A stretch of 64,000 bases of DNA from Rhizomys pruinosus (GCA_009823505.1 VZQC01009508.1:1308538-1372537); one strand, 5' to 3'. Positions 22,160 through 34,757 are shown, counted from the first letter of the stretch. Program-made: numbers and translations. Notes: generated from the sequence alone by a model not told the origin.

Positions 22160-22590
22160 AAAAGGCAGCTCTGTCACGATTTTCCTACCAGTTGTGTGGC
22201 AGAACTGTTTTTAAAAAGCTGATTGCTGCTCCAAGTTGCATTGTTTGGGCCGAGCTCTGGATAAAGATAAACATTCAGGCTTCCAGGGACTGGAAGCACA
22301 AGAGTGACTAGCAAAGTTCATAGGAGCTAAAAGACCCTGGTGCCAATTAAAAACCATACAACCCCATCCCAGCAAGGAGGGAAGCTGTTGAATAATTGAA
22401 TAATCTCAAGCCATTCCAGAAGAGAATAAACAGATGATGGCCTCATCCCGCCGAGACTGGATGGAGCTGTGTGCATTAGAGTGCTCTATACTCTCTTCAT
22501 ACTTTGATTAATTATCCAGCTGTGCGACTGTCATTAACAAGGATATCTCTGAATCATGTGGCTCCAACAGTAACCAAATCTGGCTGTTCC
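22160..22590. promoter_or_regulatory. Candidate conserved non-coding element
   Basis: Repeat-free, balanced composition. It contains AAAGATAAAC (GATA/FOX-like), TGATTAATTATC and TCATTAACAAGG, a dense set of developmental transcription-factor cores. No exon-like open frame with splice sites. Inference only. Confidence 0.35.
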
Positions 22591-23694
22591 TTTCATTTTT
22601 TTTTTTTTTTTCTCACACGGGGAAGCACCTTGCTGTTTAGAAGAGAGAGGCCTGGCAAGCCATTTGAAACTAGCAAATGCTCCATTCACCACAGATGACA
22701 AAGGGTCAGTCTTTGGATGGGTTTCCACAGCCCTGCCCATGGGCTTGTCGCAGGGGCATTCCTGGTAGATGAGAGAGATCTGTCTGCTTGGAACTTGACC
22801 TTCCCCTGGCAAAGGATGGGAACACCAGGCCTGAAATGAGAATGGATGTCATATGTTTTAATAGCATTTGCTTGCTAATTTGTTTGTTTCTTTGTGCTAG
22901 GACAGAAATCACCACTCCCATCCTGTCATCCCAAAGGGCTTCCATATGGTGTTTCCCTAAGGATTATTTTCATTTTTAAGTATCCAGGACTCGAGCCACA
23001 GAAAATCATTATTGAATTTCCCTGTCTTTCAACCAACCATGGGAGGAAATAAAGATGTGGAGTGGGAGGCTCCTGAAATAACATCACCATCACATCGGTA
23101 GTTGACCATCTTCCAGCTCAGTAGCTATAGTGAACGTGACCATGTAACTGAGTGAGTCACTCTTTCTGTACCAAAGGTTATGCACCGATTATTTAAATGT
23201 TTCCCCTGCTTTCAGAGAGGTAGTACAATCTTTGAGTGGAGAGAGCACGCTCACTAACAGTCTACCCTCCCTATCTCCTCCAGCCCCATTGCAGTCCACC
23301 AGGATCTATGACTGGTTATGGCCAATCAAAGGAGAACAGAGTGAGTAAGTCACTTCCAACAGAAAAAAAATAACACTCTGAGACATCATGCTGTCTTCTG
23401 ATCATGTCCTAAAGCATGTAAATATCAGCACTTCAGCCTGTGTCCCTGAATGGAACCAAGACCCCTTGCCAGATATCTTGCAAATATATCAGAAGCACAA
23501 ACATCTCCGTTGGGTTGAGTCTCCCTTCTCATTGCTACAAAGGAAAATATTAATCAGCTTGAAAGACAATCCCAAATGTCACTTACTTCCTGGAGCCGCC
23601 CTAGATATGAACTCACAGCAATTTGAGCACTTTGGACCACTCTTTCTAATATTTACCTCACCACACCTAATGTTCCTTTAAGTCTATAAATCAC
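22591..23694. other. Unique sequence, no gene recognised
   Basis: Starts with a T run (22597-22611). The 97-codon frame at 23388-23681 has no recognisable domain. Confidence 0.4.
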
Positions 23695-23845
23695 AGCCCA
23701 GGCTCTGCAGCCAAATGTTCCAGGATTCAAATCACACCCATAGCATATGCAAATTGTTTAGCCTTAAGCAAAATTATTGAACCTCTATTTTCCCACCTAT
23801 AAAATGGACTTAACAAGCAAAATCATGAGATTTAAATAACATGCA
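23695..23845 (+). mobile_element. MIR SINE
   Basis: Order of landmarks 'ggctctgcagccaaatgttc', 'gcaaattgtttagcc', 'gaacctctattttcccacc' and 'ataaaatgg' follows the MIR consensus. Confidence 0.75.
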
Positions 23846-23849
23846 AAAT

Positions 23850-25700
23850 CATCCAGGGAAGATTTTTTTGCTTGTTTTTGTGAATTGGTCTATCATTTTA
23901 CAAGACTTGACAGGTCTCCTAGACAGGGGTAATGTGTTCAACCTTGTGTCTTCTAAAATACCTGAAACTGGTTGTCAAACTTAAAAAGTATGCAATAAAT
24001 ATTGAGAAATAAGTGACTTTTTTAAGAACAAAATAAATCGCTGACCTCATAAAAGAAAAAAAATCTGAGGTTAGAGGAAAGAAAGACAAGGGAAGGACTT
24101 CAAAGGGACAGCGGGCAAACTTAGAGACATGATATGGGAAATCTGGGAGGTGTCTTTGAGATGACAGAGCTTTGCTTAGCTCTTGGGTGGGCTGTTAGCT
24201 CAGGAGTTAGAATGCCAGACTCTCTGAGTCACAGACACTTCCACTGAGTCATTGATCTTTGGGTTCTTGTCTCTTGAAGTCAAAGAATGAAATTCATGGA
24301 CCACAGAGGTGAGTTTTTAGAAACAAGTGTTTCATTACAGAGAGCTTAGAAGAGAGTAAGAAGGCCGAGCTACTATATAGCAGGAGTGGGCTCCCCTATA
24401 CCCTGAAAGTCACTTGAAGGTTATTGTTCTTGTTTATAAGACTTTACTGGGTGGAGACACACAGAATTGGGATGCAATGCTCAGTGCAATTCTCATTCCA
24501 GGTCTTCAGATGCCTCTCAGTTTCAGTCACAGCCCTGCATACAGTTTCAGGAAGGGTGCTCTTTTCTTAAGAGATAAGGAAAAAACAGACCCCTTCCTGG
24601 CATCCCTGATGTCTAGCCAGGACGTAACCAGGGACGTTTTGGCTTACCCACTTCTGGCATCTCTGGCCTCAGGCAAAGGCAAGGCTGCCCAACAGAGCCA
24701 AAGACATTTCCAGCTTTTAGTCAAGGAAAACACTGTTTGCTTTGAGGGTCCTGTAGCTAATTTCCATCTGTCTTCTGTTTTCATCAATGATTTGAGAAAT
24801 ACAGATAGATAAACCGTGTGTTTCCAAAATGTCTCAGGTCCAGAAAGCCAAGGAAATCCTAATTCGTCGTTCAAGACATCTGTCACTTTATCTATCCGTA
24901 TTTTATGCTCTTTCATGAAATATTTACATTTTAAACTTTAAGGGATATACAACATATTAGATGCCATGAGCTTCTAGAGTCTTCAGAAGGGAGCACTAGG
25001 CAAGGCCAAATAGATTTGATAGTGCTGAGTAAAATAAAAGTAACAACAGGTAAAAGTAAACAATGTCCTTAGAGTACAGACAAGCTGATGTTGCGTTTAG
25101 AAACCGCTTTAAGTGTATATAAAAGTGTTTCCCTTATTGGAAGGAACATTTCTACTACCTTCCTGAAAGTTCTGAAACCTAGCCTGGTAAAAGCCCTTTT
25201 GTTCCTGGACATTTTTGAGCAACAGCGACATCATGTGGCCACAGAGGTATCTGACTGTTCTGTCCCAGCTGAATTTCCAGAGAGGTAGGGGTGTATGTGT
25301 TGCATGGTACTTTCCCTTCCAAGTAAACTCATTCAAAAAGCACTCAGTGTACCAAGACAGATTCTACCCTTAGAACATATCCAATGAGCTGTCTCTACTC
25401 AAAAACTTACGTAAAGAACCTTCCTATCATCATTAACAGGGCTGGGATAAAGACTCTCTAGAAACCTGATTCAGAAATAACACCAGTGCATGGTCTTTCC
25501 CCATTCTAGGCCCAGGCAGGAACCTGTATGCACTCTTCTGCGACTCCATGTAACACCTTCCATATAACCGTCACAAACACGCTTACTGATGTGAGGCTTC
25601 CCCCACAGTTAACTGATGCTCCATGGGAGCAGGGATGGGAATTTTGACTCAGCATTGCTTCTGCAGGCTGCAGGCTCTGCTCCACAAGCAGATGTGTAGC
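23850..25700. other. Unique sequence, no gene recognised
   Basis: The 132-codon frame at 24414-24812 has no recognised domain, and no repeat family is evident. Confidence 0.4.
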
Positions 25701-25704
25701 CATT

Positions 25705-25900
25705 CGGGCAACAGATATTTATCCAGATTTTTGTAGGGAACAGAACAAAGACCTTTCTCTCATAAAGCTTGGGTTCTAGATGGATTCAGATGGACTAGGA
25801 ACAGGTACGATGCAAAAAAGTTTTTAGGATAGGGTGCTGGTTATGCTAGGCATTTAGGGAAGGCAGAGACCAAAGGAGAGTGAGAGAGTCCATGATAGCA
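25705..25900 (-). mobile_element. L2-type LINE fragment
   Basis: 'aacagaacaaagacctttct', 'cataaagcttgggttctaga' and 'gggaaggcagagacc' follow the well-known antisense L2 pattern. Old and diverged. Confidence 0.6.
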
Positions 25901-25924
25901 GTGAGAGAAGAGCTTTAGAAAAGT

Positions 25925-26400
25925 ACTACGGAAAGCAGTGTGGAGAACCCTTGGAAGACTCGGAATAAACTTGCCACCTGACCCAGCCATACCACTCCTG
26001 GGTATGTATCCACAAGACTCATCTTACCACAGAGATACATGCACAGCCATGTTTATTGCATCTCTCTTCATAATAGCGAAGAGCTGGAACCAAGCCAAAT
26101 GCCCCTCAACCAATGAGTGGATGGAGAAAATGTGGTACATCTACACAATGGAGTTCTATGCAGCGGTAAAGATGACATCATGAACTTTGCAGGTAAATGG
26201 ATGGAGCTAGAAGATATCATTCTGAGTAAAATAATGCAGTCCCAGAAAAACAAAACATCTGTGGGTGCTAGCACCAATTACCTAATTGTATGGCAAACTG
26301 AGCAACGTCAATGTGATCTGAAAACAACTGTGCTCTTATGTTGTAGAATCCCTTAAAAAAAATTAAAGGGAAAAAAAGAAAAGTACATGGAACTTAAGGG
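25925..26400 (+). mobile_element. L1: ORF2 C-terminus and start of 3' UTR
   Basis: 5'-truncated L1. The translation has the ORF2 ending motif WRTLGRLGINLPPDPAIPLLG and the usual 'EFYAAVK..' region, with a frame break near 26175. The 3' UTR start (26272-26365) matches 8250-8345 and 53.47 kb. Confidence 0.92.
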
Positions 26401-26633
26401 AAAGAGGAAGGAGGAAAGAAGAGCTGGCATGCCACTGGACCCTGGGGAGAACTGTGCCCAGAGAAGCCTGGGTCTCACTCTGAGGCTATGCACACTCCAG
26501 CTATCCATCCTTCTCCACGTCTTTGCTACTAAGGGGAAAACTTAGATCACATCATTGTTAAAAGCCCCAGCTATTTTAAAGTTCTGGCCTGGAAATTCTA
26601 AAGTTGTAACATTTGTTGGTATTCTGTGCTTGA

Positions 26634-26671
<38 letters not shown>

Positions 26672-27026
26672 ATTTTCCCAAAGGAATCCCACATATTTTG
26701 GGTTTCTTTAAAAAAGTGGTGCACACACACAAATTGATCTGGAATCTATGGAATTAGAGATTGGTTGGTTTCACACTAAGATCTACACTTACAAGAATGT
26801 GTCATTATGTGTCTTAACAAAATCATTGCTGAAGGATGAACTATAAGACAGGAGCGATTGTTAAGTGTGTGGGATTTCACCGGGGAGGAGGTTCACATTT
26901 CAATGGATTCAGATGCACTAACAGGGTTACAGCTTAGAAGTAATCAGATAACCGTCATACACATAATAAATGTAATAGCAGAGAGAATACAAAACCAAAC
27001 CAAATAGGCTCTGGTCTAGCCAGTTT
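26401..27026. other. Unique sequence with (GT)n microsatellite
   Basis: A GT run of about 17 units lies at 26635-26669. Otherwise no repeat or gene recognised. Confidence 0.6.
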
Positions 27027-27031
27027 CTGGG

Positions 27032-27388
27032 TGTGGTGGTTTGAATGAGTGTCCCCCATAGGCTTTAAGTATTCAGACATTTGTCTCCAGTTGGCGGCAC
27101 TGTTTTTGGAGGTCTTAGAAGGTGTGCCGTGCTAGAGGAAGTATGTCACTGGGAGCAGGCTTAGTGAGTTTAACAAGCCTTGTGGTCTCCAGTCGCTCTC
27201 TCTTGGCTTCCTGTGCTCATTTTGAGATGTGACCCTCGGCTTGCTGCTCCAGCTCCAGCCGCCATGCCTCCCACCACAATGGACTCTAATTCCCTGGAAC
27301 CATCAATTCTAAGCTCAAATAAACTCTTCCTTTTATAAGTTCCTTGGTCATGGTGTTTTATCACAGCAACAGAAAAGTGACTAATACA
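27032..27388 (+). mobile_element. Solitary ERVL/MaLR-type LTR
   Basis: TG...CA termini flanked by a 5-bp duplication CTGGG (27027-27031 and 27389-27393). Same family as the LTR at 54966-55329. It has a late AATAAA signal (about 27320) and the terminal 'cacagcaacagaaaagtgac'. No internal sequence, so it is a recombinational solo LTR. Confidence 0.85.
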
Positions 27389-27654
27389 CTGGGTAACATG
27401 CTTCTTCAACTTTCATCTAGCATTGGACCATGTGGAGCCACCTACAGAGGAAACAGTAGGCCACATACTGAACCAACATCAATAGAGTCATCATCAAGAT
27501 TTCAATAATCGGTCAACAGCCATTTGCTCAGAAACAGCTTCTTCCCTGGTCCATCGGTTTGCATTAAATGTCACCAGTAAACATTCGCTGTTTGAGCTAA
27601 GTTCCCAATTTTATAAAATATGCTTTAAAATGATGTCTCTAGAACGAACCAACT

Positions 27655-27745
27655 CTTCTCACCCAGGCTCACCTGGAATCTGAAATCCTCCTGCCTTAAC
27701 TTACCAAGTACTGAGGTTACAGGCATGGGCCACCACACCTGAGTC
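27655..27745 (-). mobile_element. Old 7SL-type (B1-like) SINE fragment
   Basis: 'cctcctgccttaacttacca' and 'ggcatgggccaccacacctg' are a decayed antisense B1/Alu-type end. Confidence 0.55.
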
Positions 27746-27954
27746 ACTGTGCCACTTGGAATGTCATAAATGCCTGGGGAAGAGTAATTAAGATCAGGAG
27801 AGAGACATGAGCATCAAACCTTAGAGAGAAATCTTAATATGGAAAAGGGCATTCGAGATGATGAAGCAACACATTAGGCAGGTGGTGAGAAAAACCAGTT
27901 CCCACTGAACATAGCCAGACTTCTTGACATGGTGCAGCACTTTGATGCCATTTT

Positions 27955-28295
27955 TCTTTGTGTGTGTGTGTGTGTGTGTGTGTGTTGTGCATGTTTGTGT
28001 GTGCTGGTGCACATGTATGTGCAATCATTTAGAAGCCAGAGACCAACCTCTGCTGTCATTTCTCAAGACACCCTCCACCTTGTTTTTTGACACAGGGCAC
28101 TCACTGGGACTTGACACTCGCAGACTAGGCTAGGCTGGCATGTATTAAGTGCCAAGGATCTGCCTGTCTCTGTCTCCCTGATGCTAGGATTATAAACATG
28201 AGCCACCTCATCCAGGTTTTTTACATGAATTCTGGGGATCACACTTGCATGCAAGTGCTTTATTGACTGAGTTATCACCCCAGCCCCAACACCAT
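27955..28295 (-). mobile_element. B4-type SINE with (GT)n
   Basis: Starts with a GT run (27958-27984), then a B1-like antisense body ('tgcctgtctctgtctccctg') and an ID-like antisense end ('gactgagttatcaccccagc'). Confidence 0.8.
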
Positions 28296-28710
28296 TTTTT
28301 TGCAAATGAGAAATGGAAACTTGGCTCAAATCCTTCAGTCTCAGGTTCATCCCAAATCCACAGTCACTCTGTTCTGTCCAGCTACTTGTCTGTGAAAAGT
28401 TGAAAAAGGAAGATTCAGGGTGGTATGAAAATGAAAAATGTTCAGTTTCCAATATGTCCTGAATTAGTCGTGCCCCAAGCCTGAACAGTGCCAAGCTATG
28501 GAATGCACTGAACAGTTGGCTTCTGTGACACATGCTACCCACTACAGTGCCCGCCCAAGGTGGTCCACCCTTAAATAAGAGGCTGTAAATAAATGATGGG
28601 GCTGAGAAGTATCCCCATCAGTTCTGGGCTGCAAAACCATGGGCAGGTGGGTAAAGTCTCAAAACCTTACTTTCCACCTCTATGAAGAAGCAATAAAAAT
28701 CCTACCTGGG

Positions 28711-28948
28711 GGCTGGAGAGATGGCCTAGTGGTTAAGAGCGCCGACCGCTCTTACAGAGGACCTGGGTTCGATCCCCAGCACCCACATGGCGGCCGAGAA
28801 CCGTCTGAAACTCCAATTCCAGGAGAACTCCAGTTCCAGGGGAATCCGACGCCCGCTTCTGACCTCCGCGGCATTGCACGACATGGGTGCACAGACTTGC
28901 ATGCAGACAGTACATTCATACACATACAGAAATAAATAAAATTAATAA
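28711..28948 (+). mobile_element. B2 SINE, young subtype
   Basis: Perfect 16-bp target-site duplication AAAAATCCTACCTGGG at 28695-28710 and 28949-28964. A box TGGCCTAGTGG (28722-28732), B box GGTTCGATCCC (28766-28776), diagnostic internal duplication present. The best-preserved copy in the window. Confidence 0.97.
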
Positions 28949-28969
28949 AAAAATCCTACCTGGGAGTGT

Positions 28970-29948
28970 TTGTAACAATCAAATTATATCAAACACGACT
29001 GAATATGTGGCATGCAGTCCATGTTTAGATACTGTTGGTCACAGTATCTGGTAAATAAGGGAAATCTGAGCTCACACCCAATCCACTTCCACTCACTTCC
29101 CCAGTAAGTAGAGCCTGCTCCCTCCAGCATGCTCCACAGTGGCAGAAGGGCTGATGGCCACCTCAGTTCCCAGAATTGTCACTGTACAGATGGATATTTG
29201 TTCACACAATTACCTAACCAGACTCAGCCAAAAGGCAGGCCTCTCCTCAACCATGGCATTGGGGTCACCCAAGACAGCTCACAAGAATCCATCCTGGCAG
29301 GACGTGGGTTAAGGTCCCAAGGTCTTCTTTGAGTTTATTCTCAATGGAGAGTAGATGTGGGAAGGAGAATCAAAGAGCTGAGAATCTAAGAAGACAAACC
29401 AGCTCAGAATGGAGAGCTGAGACGTAGCACAGGGAGAGAAACAGGCTAGCTTGACCCCTTTGCCTGTCTTCACCCAATTCCTTCTGGATCTGACTGACTG
29501 CTATGTAGCATGAATGACAATAATGAATTACAAATGAATTACAAATAAATCAATACCAAATGGATAGATGGCTTAATACAGTCCTACCAAATTTGAAATA
29601 AAATTGAATTGAGTTACATGTGCTAATAATTTGATTTACACCCATGCTATGACTTAATTTCCATCTACCAACGAGGGAACATATTCCTCTACCCAAGTTA
29701 ATTATTCTCATACATGAATATCCCAAGCCTGGTAGCTTGACTAAATAACACAGTTTTGCCAAAATATAATGTGTGAAAGGGAAAGAAAATCCCACTAGTA
29801 TTAATACAATATCCCTAAGAGAAGACAGCATTCATTTCTTGAAGCCAGAGATGGATGCATGGATATAGGTTGTTTTACTGCTCTTTAAATTGCCCACAAT
29901 TATGACTTACTGCTTGTGTGTGTGTACATATACATGTATATATAGTTT
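28970..29948. other. Unique sequence, nothing recognised
   Basis: AT-rich towards 29.5-29.8 kb. No gene or repeat family recognised. Confidence 0.4.
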
Positions 29949-29961
29949 CCAAAATTTTTTT

Positions 29962-30111
29962 GGTCTTTTTGAGACAGGGTCTCCCAGTAGCTCTGGCTAT
30001 CCTGGAACTCACTATGTATACTAGGCTGGCCTTGAACTCACAGAGATCTGCCTGCCTCTGCCTCCCAAGTGCTAGGATTAAAGGTGTGCACCACCATGCC
30101 CAGACCAAAAA
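29962..30111 (-). mobile_element. B1 SINE with target-site duplication
   Basis: Full-length antisense B1 with flanking CAAAATTTTTTT at 29950-29961 and 30112-30123. Confidence 0.95.
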
Positions 30112-30124
30112 CAAAATTTTTTTA

Positions 30125-31250
30125 AATAGTTTTATATTTTTTATTTCTTCCTTGACAGCTTCACACATGATCAGATTTTTTAGAGAAAGGTAAAGCGAGG
30201 GTTAACAGCTGCTTGGAGCCTCTGTGGAAAGAAATAAATCTTTCAGCTAAGACCTCATGCCTTCACTGTGGTGGGCAGCTCCTTGGATGGCAGAGGCTCA
30301 GTGTGGTGCCCAGACGAACAAGTAGACAATGAAAGAAAGAGATCCTGTGATCTTTACATCCTTGGCTACTCTTGAATTCCCCACAGCTGTTCCCGGACAA
30401 AGCGACATTCTGGAACTGGAGTCTTCTCCCTCGGGATTGATCTTCGTGTCCTTTATTCCCAGAGAGTGGCGGGTCTTTGGTGCCAATGATGAAAGCCAGT
30501 TCACAGGCCGCGGCAGACATAAAGGCTTTTGTGATATCCAAGTGTGCAAGGAGGCCGGCAGGAGCAGGCACTGGGCACTCTGGCAGCCCTACTCAGATCT
30601 TGGGAACGCCTTGGAACCAGCTCCTCCCCACTGACCTGAGAAGGCCCCAACAAACCACTTCAAGGAGATTACCTCGTTTCTATTTTGAAGCTTTTTCTGG
30701 GTTTCCACAAGGTGGTTGGCTGGACACAACACATACCGGCAGTTCATCTTAATAAAAAGCACAATGGAAGGGGCCTGGGCAAATTCCTACCTGAAGGAAT
30801 TCACAGTGGTTGCTTGCAGAGGGCCCAGGCTCCCTTCAACCAGATTTCCTGTGAAAGAAGGCAGGACTGAGGACATCCTTGCTGGGGAGAACTGAATGCG
30901 TGCAAACTGCCACTCCCAACAGCCTTTCTAACTTGGCCATCTATACCCATGTGAGCTTTGTGGACTCCAATGTTCTCATGGAGATTCTTTTTTAAAGAAT
31001 GAAAGTGACCACACATTTAGTATCGAGTTTGGGCTAATTGATATTTTTTTCTAATTGATATTTTTACATATTTTAAATAAACTGAGCATTCACCAAGATG
31101 AGCTCAAGCAGGACATGTCATCAGTCACCCCATATCGCTGCAAAGGAGACTCATCATCCACTCCACAATGGATGGCAAGGTTACTGAACTCAGCCAACTG
31201 GATTCTTTTTTCATCTCCATTTCCCAGTCCTCTGATAGAGGCCTCTTTCT
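30125..31250. other. Unique sequence, no gene recognised
   Basis: Overlapping open frames on both strands at 30.26-30.87 kb reflect moderate GC content. None has a domain I can name. Confidence 0.4.
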
Positions 31251-31254
31251 AAGG

Positions 31255-31600
31255 AGGATATGTTCATTTACTATGACTGCCATGATAAAGAGCCAAAGCT
31301 GAGTGGTTTAAATAACAGAAACATGTGTGTCCCATTTCCAGATGCAATAAATCCAACATGAAGGTGTCATCAAAGTTGATTCTTCTGAGGGCTCAAAGGC
31401 CTCTGTCTGGGGCCTGCAGGTGACTGACCTCTCCCTTTGTCTCTATGCATCTCTCTAGTTCCTCTTTTTTAAAAGAACACCAGTGATTTTAGATTATGAC
31501 CCAACCAAATCAAATAATCTCATTTTACCTTTATGCCTCTGTGAAGATCTTATCTCCAAGAACATATTCTAAGGTACAGAGGGATAGAACTCCAAGAAAC
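31255..31600 (-). mobile_element. MLT1-type MaLR LTR, old
   Basis: 'agccaaagctgagtggttta' at the left and 'agatcttatctccaagaaca' with 'tctaaggtacagagggatag' at the right are antisense MLT1-like landmarks. Confidence 0.6.
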
Positions 31601-31944
31601 AAAGTTGAGAAGAGGCATACATTCAACCAGGAACCCTGGGCTTTGCCAAAAACCTCCATTCTAAGTGGCAAGCAATTTCAGCAAGCCTGTGTGATGCATC
31701 ATGTAGAAGAGAACCTCTAAGCAGTCAAGTGACCAAACAGGCGTGCTCTATACAGCACTAAGAAAACAGATTTAATGGAAACACTCAGAGAACTGGGAAG
31801 AATTCATCCTCAAACAAGAAATGAATTTGTTTTGTACCACTTTCCAGGTCTAGAAAGACATCCAATGTTACATGTACACGCATAGAACAGTGAGTTCATT
31901 TCCTTAATGTGTTTATATGTTACATTATTGGTCTTCTTTTCAAT
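31601..31944. other. Unique sequence, nothing recognised
   Basis: No repeat or coding signal seen. Confidence 0.4.
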
Positions 31945-31951
31945 TACCTTT

Positions 31952-32193
31952 TTTCTTTTTTAACATTTATTTTTTTAATTTTATCTATTTTGTATGTGTA
32001 TGAGTGCACTGTCTGCATGTAGGGTGGTGCACCCGTGTCATGCAATGCTGCGGAGGTCAGAAGAGGGTGTCGGATTCCCTTGGAACTGGAGTCAAAGATA
32101 GTTCTCAGCTGCCATGTGGGTGCTAAGGATCAAACCTGGGTCCTCTGCAAGAGCAGTTGGCACTCTTAACCACTAGGCCATCTCTCCAGCCCC
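31952..32193 (-). mobile_element. B2 SINE, subtype without internal duplication
   Basis: Antisense B2 with a short TACCTTT flank at 31945-31951 and 32194-32200. Its middle goes straight from 'ggaactggagt' to 'caaagatagttctcag', lacking the 20-base duplication of the young subtype. Confidence 0.9.
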
Positions 32194-32664
32194 TACCTTT
32201 ACATTTTCTATTTCAATTTTATTTACGTCTAGTACAACCCTATTTAATCTAGATCATGATTACTTACCAATGTAAATGGTGTCTTCTTATATGCCTGCAG
32301 CATATAAGTAGCCATTACCTCCCTTCACATGACCATGCTGGAAAGACAAAACACCATATGGGGTCTTTGCCCTCCCCGGTCTCCTCTTTAGCTGGCTTAA
32401 GAAATGCCTGGCTAATAAGTAATCATAGAGAACCAAGAAATAGCTGAGTCTATGCTTTTCATCTGTGTCATGCATCCATAGTAGAGCAGGACTCTAATAG
32501 CTCCTGGACACAGAGCCTCCCTGTCTCCAGGAAGATCCCTTTGGCTCTCTGTACCCTCACACCTAAAAAAAGCTGCAAGGAAAACAAAGGTGACTAAATT
32601 AAATACTAAGTCACAGGAGAAGGCGCTGAAGGAGCTTACCCAAAGCAGAATAAAGAAGAAAATT

Positions 32665-32821
32665 ATTATTGTTTTTTGGTCTTTTTGAGACAGGGTCTCC
32701 TTTTAGTCCCAGCTGTCCTGGAGCTCGCCCTATAGACCAAGCTGGCCTTGAACTCACAGAATCCTCCTGCCTCTGCCTCCAGAGTGCTGGGATTAAAGGC
32801 ATGCACCACCATGCCTGACAG
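32665..32821 (-). mobile_element. B1 SINE with target-site duplication
   Basis: Flanked by GAAGAAAATT at 32655-32664 and 32822-32831. Full-length antisense B1. Confidence 0.93.
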
Positions 32822-32883
32822 GAAGAAAATTCTTTAATTATCACATACAAATGATTGCTGAACAGTACTGGTAATAACATTCT

Positions 32884-33116
32884 TTTTATTTATTTCTGTA
32901 TGTGTATCAACGTACTGTCTGCATGTAGGTTTGTGCACCCATGTCATGCAATGCCGCAGAGGTCAGAAGAGGGTCTCGGATTCCCCTGGAACTGGAGTTC
33001 TCCTAGAATTTGAGTTACAGACGGTTCTTAGCCACCATGTGGGTGCTGGGAATCAAACCCGGGTCCTCTGTAAGAGCAGTTGGTGCTCTTAACCGCTAGG
33101 CTATCTCTCCAGCCCA
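32884..33116 (-). mobile_element. B2 SINE, young subtype
   Basis: Flanked by a perfect 13-bp duplication GTAATAACATTCT at 32871-32883 and 33117-33129. The internal duplication is present. Confidence 0.96.
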
Positions 33117-33261
33117 GTAATAACATTCTAAAGAGCCCCAAGGTCAGTTTAAGCTCATTGTTATAACTTGACTGTCTACAAAACCTGCTTTATTGATAAG
33201 TTTCTAGTCACCTGAGGATGTAAAGAAACTTCATCATACCCACACACACATAGAGTGCTGT

Positions 33262-33378
33262 TGCTAAGAACACAGACTTTCGGAAGCTGAATCCTGGCTC
33301 ACCCCCTTCTGACCATGAGACCTTAGCTAGGGCCTCAGCTTCTCTAAGCCGCAGTTCCCACACCTACAAAATGGCACC
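33262..33378 (+). mobile_element. MIR SINE
   Basis: 'gaagctgaatcctggctcac', 'gaccatgagaccttagc' and 'cacctacaaaatgg' follow MIR order. Confidence 0.7.
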
Positions 33379-33635
33379 TGTCATGGTTAGCTTCCGCCTT
33401 CAACTTGACACAAACCTGGAGCCACCTGGGAAGAGGGAAGCCCAACTGAAGAATTTCCTTTATCAGGCTGGATGCTCCTCCATGGTCCGTACTTCAGTTC
33501 CCACCTTCTGCTTCCTTCCCTGAATTCCATCAGTGATAGACTATGCCTGGGAGAATAAAATAAAATAAACCTTTCTTCCCCAAGTTGTTTTCGGTCATGG
33601 TGTTGATCACAGCAATAAAAACCAAACCAGCCACA
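33379..33635 (+). mobile_element. MT2-type ERVL LTR with central deletion
   Basis: 5' end 'tgtcatggttagcttccgcc' with 'ccacctgggaagagggaagc', 3' end 'aaataaacctttcttccc' with 'ggtcatggtgttgatcacag'. About 200 bases of the usual middle are missing. Confidence 0.8.
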
Positions 33636-33639
33636 GCCA

Positions 33640-34205
33640 CAGTCTCTAGCCCATGGTAGGCTCCCCATAAATATGAAGACACCTCAACCTACACTCCTTC
33701 TCCAGGCTGTCTCCTCCTAGCCGTGGGTACTAGGACCCAGATATGCTATTCTTTACATTGAACAAACTGAGAGAACCCCACCCCTCCACCTGGGTGCCTA
33801 GCTTTGGGAGTGGAGACAAGAATCCTGAAATCTTCGAGTGACTGAATAACACTGGGCAGGAGTTACCACCTGCAGGGAACTAAGATGTGAGCACTGGTTA
33901 TCACATGAAACATTCAGCTCCACCTTGCTGGTAATTTTAACCATGTTTAAATATTTCATAGAGAACATTTTTCTTTGAAACACTCTCTTGTCTCGTTTTA
34001 TAACCAAGAGTGACCTGAATTAATGTGGAGAGGCTCAAACAGAGAGCAGAGGAAATGAATGTGGAGGGAGCCTCCTGTTCAGAAAGCTGAACCTGCTCAG
34101 GATCCTGCTTGCCTGACAACCCATGTGCATGAAGTGACCGAGATGGAAGCCTCACTGGGGCTCACTCTGAGTGGGCGGTTGTGCCTTTAAAGAGGCAGCC
34201 TATTC
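33640..34205. other. Unique sequence, nothing recognised
   Basis: No repeat family or coding signal recognised. Confidence 0.4.
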
Positions 34206-34209
34206 CATA

Positions 34210-34615
34210 ATAGTGCCATGATTTGGCTGTGCCCCCGCAAGCTCATGTGCAGAAAGCTTTGTCCCAGTGGGCTAAGGTGGGGCTTAGTGGAAGGTAATTA
34301 GGTCACAGGGACATCGCCCTTGTGAGAGGATGCATGCTGTCTTGCACGAGTAGGTCAAGTCTAGAAGGAGTGAATTCGTTTCCAAGAGAGTGTGTTATGC
34401 TAAGAGCAAGCTCAGCCCCTCCCAGTCTTTTCTTCCTGTCTGTCCATGTGCTTATATGCTTACCTTCACGGATGCTCCTACAGTTGTGACGAGGCTCTCA
34501 GATGAGCAGGTACCAGCACTATGCTCTAAACCTTCAGAACTGCCAACTAAATAAACTCTTTACAAAATACTCAGCTAGAAGTATTTTGCTATAGCAATGA
34601 AAAATGGACTAGCAA
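34210..34615 (+). mobile_element. MST/MLT1-type MaLR LTR
   Basis: 'gctaaggtggggcttagtgg', 'gtaattaggtcacaggga', 'gagaggatgcatgctgtctt' and 'aactaaataaactctttaca' appear in the standard order of this LTR group. Confidence 0.8.
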
Positions 34616-34678
34616 ATATATCCATCTTATTTCCTGAAGTGAATTAAATCAATGTTCAAAAATATTTACTTATTGTTG

Positions 34679-34757
34679 AGCTGGGAAGGTAGCTCAGTGG
34701 TAGAGTGTTTTCTTAGCACATGTAAGGTCCTGGGTTACATCTCCAGCACTGAAAAAT
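34679..34757 (+). mobile_element. ID SINE
   Basis: 'gtagctcagtggtagagtgt' (A box) and 'gtcctgggttacatctccag' (B-box region) followed by an A-rich tail. The B box is degraded (GGTTACATCTCC). Confidence 0.85.

Noticed and set aside
24414..24812. 132-codon open frame
   Set aside because: No recognisable domain, no splice or promoter context; expected by chance in 64 kb.
28063..28542. 159-codon minus-strand frame
   Set aside because: About half is an antisense B4 SINE; the rest has no recognisable domain.
34679..34757. tRNA-like gene
   Set aside because: It is an ID SINE with an A-rich tail and degraded B box, not a foldable tRNA. The same holds for B2 heads with A and B boxes.
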